Below are positions 25,876-36,219 of a stretch of 64,000 bases of DNA, one piece after another. Source of the stretch: an uncultured Tenacibaculum sp. (GTDB lineage: Bacteria; Bacteroidota; Bacteroidia; Flavobacteriales; Flavobacteriaceae); contig CANMWK010000004.1 of NCBI GenBank assembly GCA_947501615.1, positions 248,001 to 312,000 on the forward strand, read 5' to 3'. Position 1 is the first letter of the stretch; each line of letters starts with the position of its first letter. Below the pieces are notes generated by a model. That model was not told the DNA's origin. It ran no database searches and saw only the letters and a program-made list of their open reading frames with translations. The position numbers and the translations under genes were made by a program.

Positions 25876-26208
25876 TTAACTTCTAACAAAAGTTAAAGGC
25901 ATTTTATACGTTTTACCAACAATATTTGTTTGGTTTGTAATTACTTTATAGTTTAATTTACTTTTTACGTATGCATCAACAGTATTATTTTCAGACGCAA
26001 CAGTTAATACAATAATTTCACCTTTGTTGTTTATTGTAAATTCTATTGTAGTAGAAATATCTTTGTTGTAAGCGAAATCAGCTTTTCCTAAAAGTTTGAT
26101 GATTTCTGTTCTCAATTCAGTTTTAATAGCACTTACTGGTCTATCAGCGTTAGCAAATGCAGAAAAATTAATTAATGTTACTACGATTAATGTTACTAGC
26201 TTTTTCAT
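25876..26208 (-). CDS. Small secreted protein, TonB-C-like fold suggested
   Basis: 110 residues with a clear signal peptide (K-K-L-V-T-L-I-V-V-T-L-I-N-F-S-A-F-A-N-A). The mature 90 residues carry T-I-E-F-T-I-N-N-K-G-E-I-I-V-L-T-V, a pattern seen in the TonB C-terminal domain and in small periplasmic proteins common in flavobacteria. It is monocistronic, with a terminator downstream. The following 345-base spacer to the left of the LytTR gene separates the transcripts. Precise role unknown. Confidence 0.7.
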   Translation of the reverse strand: MKKLVTLIVVTLINFSAFANADRPVSAIKTELRTEIIKLLGKADFAYNKDISTTIEFTINNKGEIIVLTVASENNTVDAYVKSKLNYKVITNQTNIVGKTYKMPLTFVRS

Positions 26209-26553
26209 TGTTCTGGTTTTTTTCGGGTTTAAAATATTTTTTTTATTAAATTTTGATACTCCAAAAGTAGTTCAGTCTTCTTGATTTTTGACTATCATAA
26301 ATGTTAATAAAACGTCTATTTTGAGGTCGTTTTTGTTAAAGTTCTCTAAAAATTAACGTTTACAAAACATTGAAATATTATCATTAAAACAAGGTTTTTA
26401 TTAATGAATAATTATTAAAAATCACTAAAAAGCTGTTTTTAATATTGAATATTCAATACAAAAAAATAAATAATTTAAAAAACACTGTTAATTTAAGGTG
26501 ATTTTAGCCTAAAAAATGGACGTCAGATTTGTGCTTTGAGTTTAAAAAAAGTG
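26209..26553. other. AT-rich spacer, nothing recognised
   Basis: Very AT-rich. It must contain the promoter of the secreted protein at 25876 and the 3' end of the LytTR operon on the minus strand. I see no open frame, repeat match or convincing hairpin. Confidence 0.5.
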
Positions 26554-27240
26554 TCATTTTTTAGAATTAAATTTCATCATGAAGTTAGACTTAAAAGTTC
26601 TACCTATTGGAATACGAATTTTATCGATATGAATTTCATTTCCGGAGATTTTATCAATATGATTTAAGTTGATGATATACGATTTATGAACTTGAATGAA
26701 ATATTCAGGGAGTTTGGTAGTCCAATTTTTTAATGAATCGATAAAAACATATTTTTTTTCGCTGGTAACAAAAGTTAAATAGTTTCTATCTGACTCTATA
26801 TATAATATGTTTTGCAATAAAACCTTATGTAAAGTTTTGTCGATATTTAAAAATATAGTTTCACTAGCTTCAGTTGCTGTATGTTTTACCCGTTGTTCTA
26901 TTTTACGTATAGCTTTTAAGAAACGATCGAAAGAGAAAGGTTTTACTACATAATCTACAATTGTATCTAAATCAAAACTATCTAAAGCATAATCTGGGTA
27001 AGCAGTAGTAATAACAACATACGGAGGGTTTATAAGTGTTTTCATGAAATCAATTCCCATAATGTCAGGTAAATTGATATCTAAAAAAACAAAATCAACA
27101 GTATGTTCTTGTAAAAAGTTATGTGCTTCTTTAGCAGTTTGAAAACTAGCTAATAGCTCTATATTAAATGTTTTACTCAAAAAACGTTGTAAAATTTTTT
27201 GAGCAGGAATTTCATCTTCAATAATAATACAAGTTATCAT
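26554..27240 (-). CDS. LytTR-family response regulator
   Basis: Receiver domain (I-I-I-E-D-E-I-P-A, Asp in F-V-F-L-D-I-N-L-P-D, K in V-V-K-P-F-S) followed by a LytTR DNA-binding domain (I-L-Y-I-E-S-D-R-N-Y, F-I-Q-V-H-K-S-Y-I-I-N-L, I-P-I-G-R-T-F). 228 residues. Start overlaps the kinase stop by four bases (ATGA), so the pair is one operon. LytTR regulators bind paired direct repeats near promoters; no target is evident nearby. Confidence 0.93.
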   Translation of the reverse strand: MITCIIIEDEIPAQKILQRFLSKTFNIELLASFQTAKEAHNFLQEHTVDFVFLDINLPDIMGIDFMKTLINPPYVVITTAYPDYALDSFDLDTIVDYVVKPFSFDRFLKAIRKIEQRVKHTATEASETIFLNIDKTLHKVLLQNILYIESDRNYLTFVTSEKKYVFIDSLKNWTTKLPEYFIQVHKSYIINLNHIDKISGNEIHIDKIRIPIGRTFKSNFMMKFNSKK

Positions 27241-28205
27241 TGCAATTTTAATTTTAACGTTACCAAATAAGTTGCTCCCTCTATAATATTTAATTCATGA
27301 GCATTAGGATAAAGTAATTGCAACCTTTTTTTCATATTATCTATACCAATATGCGAGTTCCTTACTACAGCACCATTTTTATATTCATTTTCACAAGTAC
27401 AGATTAAAAAATCATCTTTTATTGTAAGGTCAATACGAATAACACTGTTTGCTTTACTATGCTTAAAAGCATTCTCTATTATGGTAATGAGTAATAAAGG
27501 AGCAATTTTATAATAGAACCCACGTATAGTTTTGGTATAATTAATACGTTTAATTCCTTCTGTTCTTATTCTTTGAAAGGCAATATAATTATCGATGTAA
27601 TTCAACTCTTTTTCTAACGGAATATAATCGGAATTACTTTCATAAATAATGTGTTTTAAGTTTTCTGAAAGCTTTAAAATTAAATCAGGGGTCTCATCTG
27701 GCTTTTCAATAGCATACGAATATATTGTATTTAGGTTGTTAAACAGTACATGCGGATTAATTTGGGCTTTTAAAAATTTTAATTCCATTGCTGTTTTTTC
27801 TTCTCTAGCTTTACGAATTTCCTCTTCTTTTCCTAGGTATTTAAATAACAACCATATGAATGAGAAAAATATGAGCGGTACAATAGTTTGCCATAAGTAA
27901 TTACTTAAGCATTTCATTACCGTACAACCACAAGAAGTAAACACATTACAATAAAACTGAGTAGCAAAAAATGAAATTGATATAAAAATTACAGCATAAG
28001 TAAAATACCATTTTCGTTTCACAAAAAATGGAAGTATAAAGAAATGATTAGCATACACTATACTAATTAATATAAAGGCGAATTGTAAAAATGGGTTTTC
28101 AGACCAATAATATTTAGAGAAAACAAAAAGAGAAATAAAGCAAAATAATACCCAAAATAGCAAGTGCACTATTGCTTCAGTTATATGTTTTTTAATCACA
28201 TCCAT
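27237..28205 (-). CDS. LytS/YehU-type sensor histidine kinase
   Basis: 322 residues: four hydrophobic helices over the first 130 residues, a short coiled coil (G-K-E-E-E-I-R-K-A-R-E-E-K), then the His_kinase domain with the phospho-acceptor in Q-I-N-P-H-V-L-F-N-N-L-N and a C-terminal ATPase (I-I-E-N-A-F-K-H-S-K, S-H-I-G-I-D-N-M-K-K-R-L). The membrane part has three Cys in C-N-V-F-T-S-C-G-C-T-V-M-K-C, possibly a redox- or metal-sensitive loop. Partner of the overlapping LytTR regulator. Confidence 0.92.
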   Translation of the reverse strand: MDVIKKHITEAIVHLLFWVLFCFISLFVFSKYYWSENPFLQFAFILISIVYANHFFILPFFVKRKWYFTYAVIFISISFFATQFYCNVFTSCGCTVMKCLSNYLWQTIVPLIFFSFIWLLFKYLGKEEEIRKAREEKTAMELKFLKAQINPHVLFNNLNTIYSYAIEKPDETPDLILKLSENLKHIIYESNSDYIPLEKELNYIDNYIAFQRIRTEGIKRINYTKTIRGFYYKIAPLLLITIIENAFKHSKANSVIRIDLTIKDDFLICTCENEYKNGAVVRNSHIGIDNMKKRLQLLYPNAHELNIIEGATYLVTLKLKLQ

Positions 28206-28423
28206 TTATAACATCGAAAAATACAGATAAAAACGATACAAACTACGATTACGGTATCAAAAGCATAAATGAAGGTATGAAATGCATACTAAGTAACATT
28301 TTATGTTGTTGATCCTTGTTTTATTGTTGTATGCTGATTTCTTTTTTGTAGCCTTATTTTGTGTTTTATGTTTGTGAATAACAATATGTTAGTTGTAAAA
28401 AACATAAATAAAACAGAAAGATT

Positions 28424-28822
28424 ATGAACTTAAAAATCACAGTTGTTCTATTATTCTTTATTGGAATAGCAACACACAGTCAAGAATTTAAATTTGAAAA
28501 AGAAACGATTAATTATGGAAAAATTGCTCAAGGATCCAATGGTGTTAAAACATTTGAATTTACCAACATAGGTGATGCACCATTAATTATAAGCGATATT
28601 AAATCGTCTTGTGGTTGTACAATACCAGAAAAACCTGAAAAGCCAATTATGCCAGGAGAAAAAGGGCAGATATCGGTTGCTTACAATACTAAAAGAATTG
28701 GTGGGTTTTCAAAAACAATTACTGTTTTTTCTAATGCATCAATAGAAAGAAAGGTTTTGAAAATAAAAGGAAATGTATTCAAAACACTAGACAATTCGTA
28801 TTCACAAGTATTAGGTAATTAA
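28424..28822 (+). CDS. Secreted DUF1573 protein
   Basis: 132 residues with a signal peptide (I-G-I-A-T-H-S) and one DUF1573 immunoglobulin-like domain: F-E-K-E-T-I-N-Y-G-K-I, V-K-T-F-E-F-T-N-I-G-D-A-P-L-I-I, S-S-C-G-C-T-I-P-E. The paired Cys in C-G-C are family hallmarks. Very common in Bacteroidota; placed in the periplasm or outer membrane, function not established. A hairpin follows the stop codon. Confidence 0.9.
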   Translation: MNLKITVVLLFFIGIATHSQEFKFEKETINYGKIAQGSNGVKTFEFTNIGDAPLIISDIKSSCGCTIPEKPEKPIMPGEKGQISVAYNTKRIGGFSKTITVFSNASIERKVLKIKGNVFKTLDNSYSQVLGN

Positions 28823-28834
28823 ACAATTGATTAT

Positions 28835-28874
28835 TTCCTCGTGAGTAACTTTTATATGAGTTATTCTCGAGGAA
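28835..28874 (+). terminator. Hairpin after the DUF1573 gene
   Basis: TTCCTCGTGAGTAACT pairs with AGTTATTCTCGAGGAA over 16 positions with one mismatch and one G-T pair. The T run after it is weak, so it may stabilise the 3' end rather than terminate fully. Confidence 0.5.
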
Positions 28875-29145
28875 TTTATACGAATTAATGTATCAATCAG
28901 GGGGGGAATCCCTCGCCTTTAGGCGAAGACTTTAGTTTTTTCTTTAGAAGTTAAAGAATTTCGGAGTTAAGAAGTTATTCTCAATATTTTGAAAACTTCT
29001 TTTGACTCCTCTAACTCCTTAGCTTCCCTCGTTTGGTAATATCTTTAGTCGCCTTCAGGTGAAATCAAACCCTTCGGATTCAGCCGATGGTAGTTTAAGT
29101 TGACATCAAAGAGTTTCACTAGCAAATACTTCAGAAAAAAAAACA
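28875..29145. other. Spacer with repeat fragments
   Basis: Contains a small hairpin (TCGCC-TTTA-GGCGA) near 28912-28925 and fragments such as GTCGCCTTCAGGTGA and CTTCGGATTCAGCCGATGG that look like decayed intergenic repeats. No gene seen. Confidence 0.45.
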
Positions 29146-30279
29146 ATGATAAAACGTATATACCTCATCTTCTATATTTTTTTAATTATTCACAGCATAC
29201 AGGCTCAAGTATCAGTTTATAAGAACTTGAATTTACAACTTGTAGAACGAGATAGTATAACTGCAGGAAGAATTGAAAATGCTTTAAATGGTTTTCTAAC
29301 TGAAGCAAAAGAAAGGACATATTCAGAAAAATATGTGGATACTAAACATCTTAAAAAGTATGAGTTCTTTTTTAATAAATTAGGTGGAATAGGTAAAGGT
29401 TCTGAAATATTTCATAAACCAACAGTATTAAAATCCTATCCTATAGCTAATGGAGCGTATCGATTAACAATAGGATTTACTGGAAATAAAGAAGGTATTC
29501 CCTTTATTTACCAGATTACAGAATTAAAAGCCGTGCCATATAACGATTCTTATAGGTTTTACTGCCCTTTTATTGAAAACACTAAGCATTTTAAAACAAA
29601 AACAATTGAGAACATAAAATACTACTATAGTAGCGTTATTAATGAAATGAAAGCTAAAGAATTTGTTGAGTTTACTAAGAAATTAGCAAAGTTGACAAGC
29701 GCACCAATTCCAAAACTAGATTATTATTCGTTTTCTAGTTTAGATGAGTTATTAAAATCATACGGATTCTTATATAGTGCCAGACAGTGCAATTTTTTGT
29801 GTTATGATTTAGGTTTTATGGATAATGAAGGAAAAACATACATTACAGGTACTGATAATGAAAACTATGTTTTTGGTTATATCAGTGATTTCTTCTATTA
29901 TAATTTACCAGATAAAGAAGAAATATATTGGACATTTGTTCAAGGAATTTCTGCATACTACGGAGGCTATGGTTTAAGTCATGATGATATTGCTACATTA
30001 AAAAGTCAATTCTCGGACGAATTGAAAAGAAAACCCAACATCAATTTTCTTGAAGAATTCCAAAAAGGAAGAAAATCCACTATAAATAGAAGATTTTCAC
30101 ATTATGTAATGAGTGCTTTTTTATTTAAAGAAATATTAGAAAAAAAGGGTTTTGATGAAGCTTTAAAATTGGTGTATTCAGGTAAAGATGGAGAGCGCTT
30201 TTTTGAGATTTTGAATACTACTTTAGGAGTAAACAAGCATAATTTTCATAAAACAATTGTAAAATTAATAGCTGATTAA
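29146..30279 (+). CDS. Secreted protein of unknown function, 377 residues
   Basis: Signal peptide (L-I-F-Y-I-F-L-I-I-H-S-I-Q-A). The C-terminal half has a helix pair, Y-W-T-F-V-Q-G-I-S-A-Y-Y-G-G, placed where peptidase-MA/gluzincin proteins carry H-E-x-x-H, followed by a helical end with I-L-E-K-K-G-F-D-E-A-L-K-L-V-Y. That overall layout resembles a zinc-peptidase fold that has lost its metal ligands, but similarity is loose. The N-terminal half is beta-rich and not recognised. Monocistronic. Confidence 0.6.
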   Translation: MIKRIYLIFYIFLIIHSIQAQVSVYKNLNLQLVERDSITAGRIENALNGFLTEAKERTYSEKYVDTKHLKKYEFFFNKLGGIGKGSEIFHKPTVLKSYPIANGAYRLTIGFTGNKEGIPFIYQITELKAVPYNDSYRFYCPFIENTKHFKTKTIENIKYYYSSVINEMKAKEFVEFTKKLAKLTSAPIPKLDYYSFSSLDELLKSYGFLYSARQCNFLCYDLGFMDNEGKTYITGTDNENYVFGYISDFFYYNLPDKEEIYWTFVQGISAYYGGYGLSHDDIATLKSQFSDELKRKPNINFLEEFQKGRKSTINRRFSHYVMSAFLFKEILEKKGFDEALKLVYSGKDGERFFEILNTTLGVNKHNFHKTIVKLIAD

Positions 30280-30453
30280 TAATTTTTTGAGGTTATAATT
30301 TGTTGTTTTCCTTCTTTTTTAAATAAGAGAAGGAATTTTTTTGTGTTGATTGGAAATCTACAACCAATTACATTGTGTTAATCTGAACGCGAAGGCGTTG
30401 TACTTATTTTATAGAATTGAAAAACAAACAGACATAAGAAGTTGTGCCAGTGG

Positions 30454-32223
30454 TTAGATAATTTCCATTTTCTTTAATAAAAAACTAGCATTCATGTTCT
30501 CGCAAATTCCTTTTTTAAAGGTATAATCAAAATGAAGTTCATCATTTATAATTTCAGCATCGAAATAATAATTTTTAATAGCACTTAATTCATTTTCTAT
30601 TTCGCACAAGCTTAAATCATGTGTTGCAATAATTCCTGTAGCATTAGATGCGACTAATTTTTCAACAAACTTTTTAGATCCAATAGCTTTATCAGTACTA
30701 TTTGTCCCTTTTAAAATTTCATCTAGAATGATAAAATAAGGAGTAGTTTCAATTTGATCGACAATAAACTTCAATCGGGTCAACTCAGAAAAGAAATACG
30801 AACTATCATCTGTTAAAGAGTCGCTGGTACGCATACTTGTAATTAACTTAATAGGTGAATAGCTACAAGAAGTAGCACATACAGGTAACCCAATATTTGC
30901 CATGACAATGTTAAATGATACTGTGCGTAAAAAAGTACTTTTACCAGCCATATTAGCACCTGTTACAATAAAGAACTGTTCTTTATCAATTACAATATTA
31001 TTATCTACTCGTTTTTCTTTTTTCAATAATGGATGACCTAAGTTTTTTGTGTTCAAAAGATGTATATCATTTTTTATCTCTGGAAACACATAGTCCGGAT
31101 GATTATAGGTAAAATTTCCTAAACTATTGTATGCATCAAAAAAAGTAACGACATCAAACCAATGTTCAACGATACTTCTATAACTCATTATCCAGTTTTC
31201 AATAGTATGAGAGTTCCTAATATCCAAAAGAAAAAAACCATTACCCAAAACAGCTAAAAGAATATTGTTTCTATTATCTAAGGCATCCAAAGCTTTAGAA
31301 AAATTAGAAAAAATAACTGAAGCTTTTTCTGTATCTGATTGAATTTTTTGCTGCTTTACCTTCAATAATACTGACTCAAAAGATTCATTCTCTATTTCGT
31401 TTAACAAGAGTGCATACTGTCTAAATGTATCTTTTATCTGATCTGAACTTTGAGATAAATCATTAACCTTTTTTAAATACCTTCCAGTAATCGTTAGCCC
31501 TACAGACATCCATATAAAAATAAAAGAAGGATATATAACATTAAAATATACAGCTATGAATACAGCTATAGAGATAGACGAAAAGACAATAGAGACCCAT
31601 TTCATTTTTTTAGGGACAAACACGTTATAAGTATTTAACCAGTTAATAATTTGCTCAGCAGAAGTTTCTATTGTTATTAAGCTAGCTATTGCCTGGTACT
31701 TTTGACGCCATTTAGGTTTTGTGCTCAGTTCTTGTATAGCGTCTTGACGAAGTTTAATAGCTGTTGTTTTATTTGCTTTTAAGGTATTTGCAAGCTTTAA
31801 AGTACTTTCTTTTATGGAAGTTCTGTTGATAAATTGAAAGAAGGAACCAATACCAAACAAGTCAATATCTAAACTATAATAATGTTTTGGATCTTGAAAT
31901 TCTACACCGCCATTTCTATTCTCAAAATTACCCTCATGTATAGCAAGTTCATCTTCATTTACAATTATTAGTGCTTTAATTAACTTTTGTTTTCTTTTTA
32001 TATCTGTGTATTTGGTTAATAAAACCAAAAACAAAACAATTCCTACTACAGCTATAACAATGGCTATTTTCCAAAGGTTAAAGAAAAAATAAATACCAAA
32101 AGCAGTTGATAGAAACACCAATAGTCTAAGTACGCTTAATTTAGAAATTTGGGCATTCGTTTTACTAAGTTCTTTTTTGTAATTATCTAATTGTTCTTTA
32201 TAGAATGCTGTAGGTTGCTTCAT
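30454..32223 (-). CDS. Membrane-anchored MutS-like ATPase
   Basis: About 589 residues. The C-terminal third is a MutS ATPase domain: Walker A T-G-A-N-M-A-G-K-S-T-F, D-S-L-T-D-D-S-S-Y-F-F-S-E-L, Walker B F-I-I-L-D-E-I-L-K-G-T-N-S-T-D-K-A and A-T-H-D-L-S-L. The mismatch-binding domain is absent. Instead the N-terminal half has four hydrophobic helices in two pairs (near residues 30-70 and 205-245). This MutS subgroup is widespread in Bacteroidota with unknown role; the missing reader domain and the membrane segments argue against classic mismatch repair. ATG at 32223 preferred over the one two codons before. Confidence 0.85.
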   Translation of the reverse strand: MKQPTAFYKEQLDNYKKELSKTNAQISKLSVLRLLVFLSTAFGIYFFFNLWKIAIVIAVVGIVLFLVLLTKYTDIKRKQKLIKALIIVNEDELAIHEGNFENRNGGVEFQDPKHYYSLDIDLFGIGSFFQFINRTSIKESTLKLANTLKANKTTAIKLRQDAIQELSTKPKWRQKYQAIASLITIETSAEQIINWLNTYNVFVPKKMKWVSIVFSSISIAVFIAVYFNVIYPSFIFIWMSVGLTITGRYLKKVNDLSQSSDQIKDTFRQYALLLNEIENESFESVLLKVKQQKIQSDTEKASVIFSNFSKALDALDNRNNILLAVLGNGFFLLDIRNSHTIENWIMSYRSIVEHWFDVVTFFDAYNSLGNFTYNHPDYVFPEIKNDIHLLNTKNLGHPLLKKEKRVDNNIVIDKEQFFIVTGANMAGKSTFLRTVSFNIVMANIGLPVCATSCSYSPIKLITSMRTSDSLTDDSSYFFSELTRLKFIVDQIETTPYFIILDEILKGTNSTDKAIGSKKFVEKLVASNATGIIATHDLSLCEIENELSAIKNYYFDAEIINDELHFDYTFKKGICENMNASFLLKKMEII

Positions 32224-32267
32224 ATACATTTAAGTTCTGGCTGTAAAGAAACAAAAAGTATCTATAC

Positions 32268-32879
32268 TTACTCAGTACGTTTTGCGTAATATTTGTTAAT
32301 AAAATAATTGAAAACAAAAATTAATATAAAAAAATATCTAGACAAGGATGGTAAAATAAAAGCCATTAATCCGCTAAAAACCCAAATTGATAAGGCGTTT
32401 AATGTTCTTGCTTTCTCCCATTTTCCTCTTATATCTGTCAACCTTGTCTTACCTTTTTCCTTTTTTATAACGTAGCACACCATTAAATAGTTAAAAAAAC
32501 CTATTGCAGATAAATTGAAGCAATAAAACACAAATGGCCCTATTAATGCAAAACTCCCTACATAAAAAGCGGTAGAAAAAGGTAGTAAAACAATAAAGAA
32601 TAATAAGAATATATTAAACCATAATAACTTATTATCTACGGTACTAATATATTTTGTAATTCTCATATGTGCGACCCAATATAGTGCAGTAACAAAAAAG
32701 CTGACAATTAGCCCAATGAAACTAGGAATTTTACTTTCAAGTACATTCCAAGTACCACTATCTTCAACAAGTTTATAATTAGGTATAGCAATTTCAAGAA
32801 CTAATAAAGTTATAGCAATAGAAAAGATAGCATCACTAAAACTAATTATCCTATTTTTTTCAAATAAAAAATTGTCCAT
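32268..32879 (-). CDS. TMEM175-family (DUF1211) potassium channel
   Basis: 203 residues, six hydrophobic helices. The signature F-S-D-A-I-F-S-I-A-I-T-L-L-V-L-E-I in helix 1 matches the TMEM175 filter helix (F-S-D-x-x-F-x-I). Bacterial members are tetrameric K+ leak channels in the inner membrane. Lies 45 bases upstream of the MutS-like gene on the same strand and might be co-transcribed with it. Confidence 0.88.
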   Translation of the reverse strand: MDNFLFEKNRIISFSDAIFSIAITLLVLEIAIPNYKLVEDSGTWNVLESKIPSFIGLIVSFFVTALYWVAHMRITKYISTVDNKLLWFNIFLLFFIVLLPFSTAFYVGSFALIGPFVFYCFNLSAIGFFNYLMVCYVIKKEKGKTRLTDIRGKWEKARTLNALSIWVFSGLMAFILPSLSRYFFILIFVFNYFINKYYAKRTE

Positions 32880-32914
32880 TATTATAATTTTTACATTAAA
32901 TGTAAAATTAAAAA

Positions 32915-32938
32915 CGCTTAAACAAGATTGTTTAAGCG
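32915..32938. terminator. Bidirectional terminator
   Basis: CGCTTAAACA / TGTTTAAGCG, perfect 10-base stem with loop AGAT, flanked by A-rich sequence on the left and T-rich on the right. It closes the minus-strand PEGA gene at 32971. Confidence 0.75.
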
Positions 32939-32970
32939 CTTTTTATAAAAATAATGCTTTTATTATTTAC

Positions 32971-33417
32971 TTAAGGAAGTTTCACATGTATGTTTACATG
33001 AGATTTTCCAATTTTTTTATAACTAACAATACCATCATTTGTGTTTTCAGGAGTTAAGTTATACATACTTCCATTAGCTGCATCAACTAAAAGACCAACT
33101 CCTCCAACCAAATTCCCCATATACCATTGATCTAATTCTCTTTTCAGCTTAAATTGATATGGTAAAAAATCGTCATGAGATAGTTCAATAGTATACGATT
33201 TTTTATTTTTTGATTGTCCTTTAAGTTTTCCCTTTCTGCTTAAAGGAACATTATACAAAGGAGTCTTTCCATAATTTATGCCATTAATAGTAATAGTAGC
33301 ATTGCTAGGCTCGCTCGTAATGTCAACCATTTGTTTAGAACCATGCATAATAGATGCACAATTATTACATATCAAACCTATAAAAACACAACAGATTAGT
33401 AATAATTTCCTCCCCAT
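32971..33417 (-). CDS. PEGA-domain lipoprotein
   Basis: About 148 residues. Signal ending in lipobox L-I-C-N-N-C, then V-D-I-T-S-E-P-S-N-A-T-I-T-I-N-G-I-N-Y-G-K-T-P-L-Y, the PEGA repeat pattern (P-x-G/N-A-x-V/I... G-x-T-P). Such domains occur on surface lipoproteins of many bacteria. ATG at 33417 (M-G-R-K-L-L-L) is better than TTG at 33426. It starts 17 bases after the sdhB stop but is followed by its own terminator. Confidence 0.8.
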   Translation of the reverse strand: MGRKLLLICCVFIGLICNNCASIMHGSKQMVDITSEPSNATITINGINYGKTPLYNVPLSRKGKLKGQSKNKKSYTIELSHDDFLPYQFKLKRELDQWYMGNLVGGVGLLVDAANGSMYNLTPENTNDGIVSYKKIGKSHVNIHVKLP

Positions 33418-33434
33418 AGTTAACAATTAACTTT

Positions 33435-34181
33435 CTATCCTTTTAAACTAGCTTTTAAGAATTCAGTATTCATACGAGCAATGTTCTCTAAAGAAATTCC
33501 TTTCGGACATTCTACTTCACAAGCTCCTGTGTTTGTACAGTTACCAAATCCTTCTTCATCCATTTGCTTCACCATGTTTAATACACGATCTGTAGCTTCA
33601 ACTTGTCCTTGTGGTAACAAAGCAAATTGAGAAACTTTAGCAGAAACGTATAACATTGCAGATGAGTTCTTACAAGTTGCAACACAAGCACCACATCCAA
33701 TACAAGTAGCAGCATCGAAAGCTTTATCAGCATTTTCCTTATTTACAGGAATTGCATTTGCATCTTGTGTGTTACCTGAAGTATTTACAGAGATAAATCC
33801 TCCTGCATGTTGAATTCTATCAAAAGCAGATCTATCTACTACTAAATCCTTAATTACAGGAAATGCTTTAGCTCTAAATGGCTCAATATAAATTGTGTCT
33901 CCATCTTTAAACTTACGCATGTGTAACTGACATGTAGTTACAGCTCTATCTGGTCCGTGTGCTTCACCGTTAATATATAAAGAACACATACCACAAATTC
34001 CTTCACGACAATCATGATCAAAAGCAACTGGCTCATCACCACTTTCGATTAATTGTGTGTTTAAAACATCTAACATTTCAAGGAAAGACATATCTGGCGA
34101 TACGTCGTTGATATTATAATCAACCATTTTTCCTTTATCGCTTGCGTTCTTCTGACGCCAAATTTTTAACGTTAACTTCAT
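33435..34181 (-). CDS. sdhB: Succinate dehydrogenase/fumarate reductase iron-sulfur subunit
   Basis: Carries electrons from flavin to quinone. All three clusters are visible: [2Fe-2S] C-R-E-G-I-C-G-M-C...C, [4Fe-4S] [11 protein letters not shown], and the third-cluster cysteines in [12 protein letters not shown]. 248 residues. Third gene of the minus-strand sdhCAB operon (gaps of 12 and 10 bases), co-transcribed. Confidence 0.95.
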   Translation of the reverse strand: MKLTLKIWRQKNASDKGKMVDYNINDVSPDMSFLEMLDVLNTQLIESGDEPVAFDHDCREGICGMCSLYINGEAHGPDRAVTTCQLHMRKFKDGDTIYIEPFRAKAFPVIKDLVVDRSAFDRIQHAGGFISVNTSGNTQDANAIPVNKENADKAFDAATCIGCGACVATCKNSSAMLYVSAKVSQFALLPQGQVEATDRVLNMVKQMDEEGFGNCTNTGACEVECPKGISLENIARMNTEFLKASLKG

Positions 34182-34191
34182 AATTCTTTCC

Positions 34192-36207
34192 TTATTTGTA
34201 TGAACGTTGTTTTAATTCAATATCGTTAAACTCTAACTCTTCTTTGTGTAAAACAGCATCTTTAGGTTCACCTTTGTATTCCCAAGCAGCTACATAAGCA
34301 AATTCTTTATCGTTACGTAAAGCTTCACCTTTCTGAGGTCCATCTAATTCAACAGATTCTTCACGGAAGTGACCTCCACAAGATTCCGTTCTGTTTAAAG
34401 CATCTTTAGCAAATAATTCTCCTAACTCTAAGAAATCTGCTACACGTCCTGCTTTTGCTAATTCTTCATTAAATTCATTAGCTTCACCAGGAATTCTAAC
34501 ATCACTATAGAATTCAGCTCTTAAAGCTGAAATCTCTTCGATAGCTTCTTTTAAACCTTGCTCATTACGAGACATTCCTACTTTATTCCACATAATTTTA
34601 CCTAAACGTTTGTGGAAATAGTCAACAGATTTTGTTCCGTTGTTGTTTACTAACTTATCGATTGTAGCACGAACATTCTTTTCAGCTTCATCGAATTCAG
34701 GAGTTTCGGTAGAAATTGCCCCTGTACGAATATCATCAGCTAAATAATCACCAATAGTGTATGGTAATACGAAATATCCATCAGCTAAACCTTGCATTAA
34801 TGCAGAAGCTCCTAAACGGTTTGCTCCGTGATCAGAGAAGTTTGCTTCTCCAATTGCATATAAACCAGGAACAGTTGTCATTAAGTTATAGTCTACCCAA
34901 ATTCCACCCATTGTATAGTGAACCGCTGGATAAATCATCATTGGAGTTTCATATGGATTCTCATCAACAATCTTCTCATACATTTGGAATAAGTTTCCGT
35001 ACTTATTCTTTACAACTTCCTGACCTAACTTTTTAACTAAAGCAGCATCATTTTCATTTAAGTGCTTAATTTTTGCTTGCTCTTTTCCGTAACGTTCAAT
35101 AGCAGAAGCAAAATCTAAATAAACAGCTTCTCCTGTTGAGTTTACTCCGAAACCAGCATCACAACGTTCCTTAGCAGCACGAGATGCAACATCACGAGGA
35201 ACTAAGTTACCAAATGCAGGATAACGACGCTCTAAGTAATAATCTCTATTTTCTTCAGCGATTTGTGTAGGTTTTAAACTTCCTTCACGAATTGCTTTTA
35301 CATCTTCCATTTTCTTTGGCACCCAAATACGACCATCATTACGTAATGATTCAGACATTAACGTTAATTTCGATTGATGATCTCCAGATACAGGAATACA
35401 AGTTGGGTGAATTTGTGTGTAACAAGGGTTTGCAAAATACGCTCCCTTTTTATGAGCTTTCCATCCTGCACTTACATTACTTCCCATTGCATTAGTAGAT
35501 AAGAAGAATACATTTCCGTAACCTCCAGTTCCTAATACAACAGCATGTGCTGAATGACGCTCAATTTCTCCAGTAACTAAGTTACGAGTAATAATTCCAC
35601 GTGCTTTTCCATCTACAATTACAATATCCATCATTTCATGACGGTTGTACATTTTAATTTTTCCACGACCGATTTGACGGTTCATTGCAGAATATGCACC
35701 TAATAATAATTGTTGTCCTGTTTGTCCTTTTGCGTAGAAAGTTCTTGATACAAGTACCCCTCCAAAAGAACGGTTATCTAATAATCCACCATAGTCACGA
35801 GCAAAAGGTACACCTTGAGCCACACACTGGTCGATAATATTTGCAGATACTTCAGCTAAACGATAAACGTTTGCTTCACGAGAACGGTAGTCACCACCTT
35901 TTACAGTATCGTAAAATAATCTGTAGGTAGAATCTCCATCTCCTTGGTAATTTTTTGCAGCGTTAATTCCTCCCTGTGCAGCAATAGAGTGTGCACGACG
36001 CGGAGAATCTTGAAAACAAAACGCTTTTACGTTATATCCTAACTCAGCTAAAGTTGCAGCAGCTGAACCTCCTGCTAAACCTGTACCAACTACAATCACG
36101 TCAATTAAACGTTTGTTCGCTGGGTTAACTAAGTTGATTTTATTTTTATGATTAGTCCATTTATCAGCAATAGGACCTTTTGGTGTTTTTGAATCTAAAG
36201 TTGCCAT
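34192..36207 (-). CDS. sdhA: Succinate dehydrogenase/fumarate reductase flavoprotein subunit
   Basis: Oxidises succinate to fumarate (or the reverse) with covalent FAD. FAD-binding [20 protein letters not shown], then [14 protein letters not shown] with the flavin-linking His, and the active-site segment H-Y-T-M-G-G-I-W-V. 671 residues, the long epsilon-type form typical of Bacteroidota type-B complexes. Middle gene of the operon. Confidence 0.95.
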   Translation of the reverse strand: MATLDSKTPKGPIADKWTNHKNKINLVNPANKRLIDVIVVGTGLAGGSAAATLAELGYNVKAFCFQDSPRRAHSIAAQGGINAAKNYQGDGDSTYRLFYDTVKGGDYRSREANVYRLAEVSANIIDQCVAQGVPFARDYGGLLDNRSFGGVLVSRTFYAKGQTGQQLLLGAYSAMNRQIGRGKIKMYNRHEMMDIVIVDGKARGIITRNLVTGEIERHSAHAVVLGTGGYGNVFFLSTNAMGSNVSAGWKAHKKGAYFANPCYTQIHPTCIPVSGDHQSKLTLMSESLRNDGRIWVPKKMEDVKAIREGSLKPTQIAEENRDYYLERRYPAFGNLVPRDVASRAAKERCDAGFGVNSTGEAVYLDFASAIERYGKEQAKIKHLNENDAALVKKLGQEVVKNKYGNLFQMYEKIVDENPYETPMMIYPAVHYTMGGIWVDYNLMTTVPGLYAIGEANFSDHGANRLGASALMQGLADGYFVLPYTIGDYLADDIRTGAISTETPEFDEAEKNVRATIDKLVNNNGTKSVDYFHKRLGKIMWNKVGMSRNEQGLKEAIEEISALRAEFYSDVRIPGEANEFNEELAKAGRVADFLELGELFAKDALNRTESCGGHFREESVELDGPQKGEALRNDKEFAYVAAWEYKGEPKDAVLHKEELEFNDIELKQRSYK

Positions 36208-36219
36208 ACTTAAAATGTC

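Noticed and set aside
29146..30279. Active zinc peptidase
   Set aside because: The place of H-E-x-x-H is taken by F-V-Q-G-I; no alternative metal ligands are visible, so I report it as a secreted protein of unknown function.
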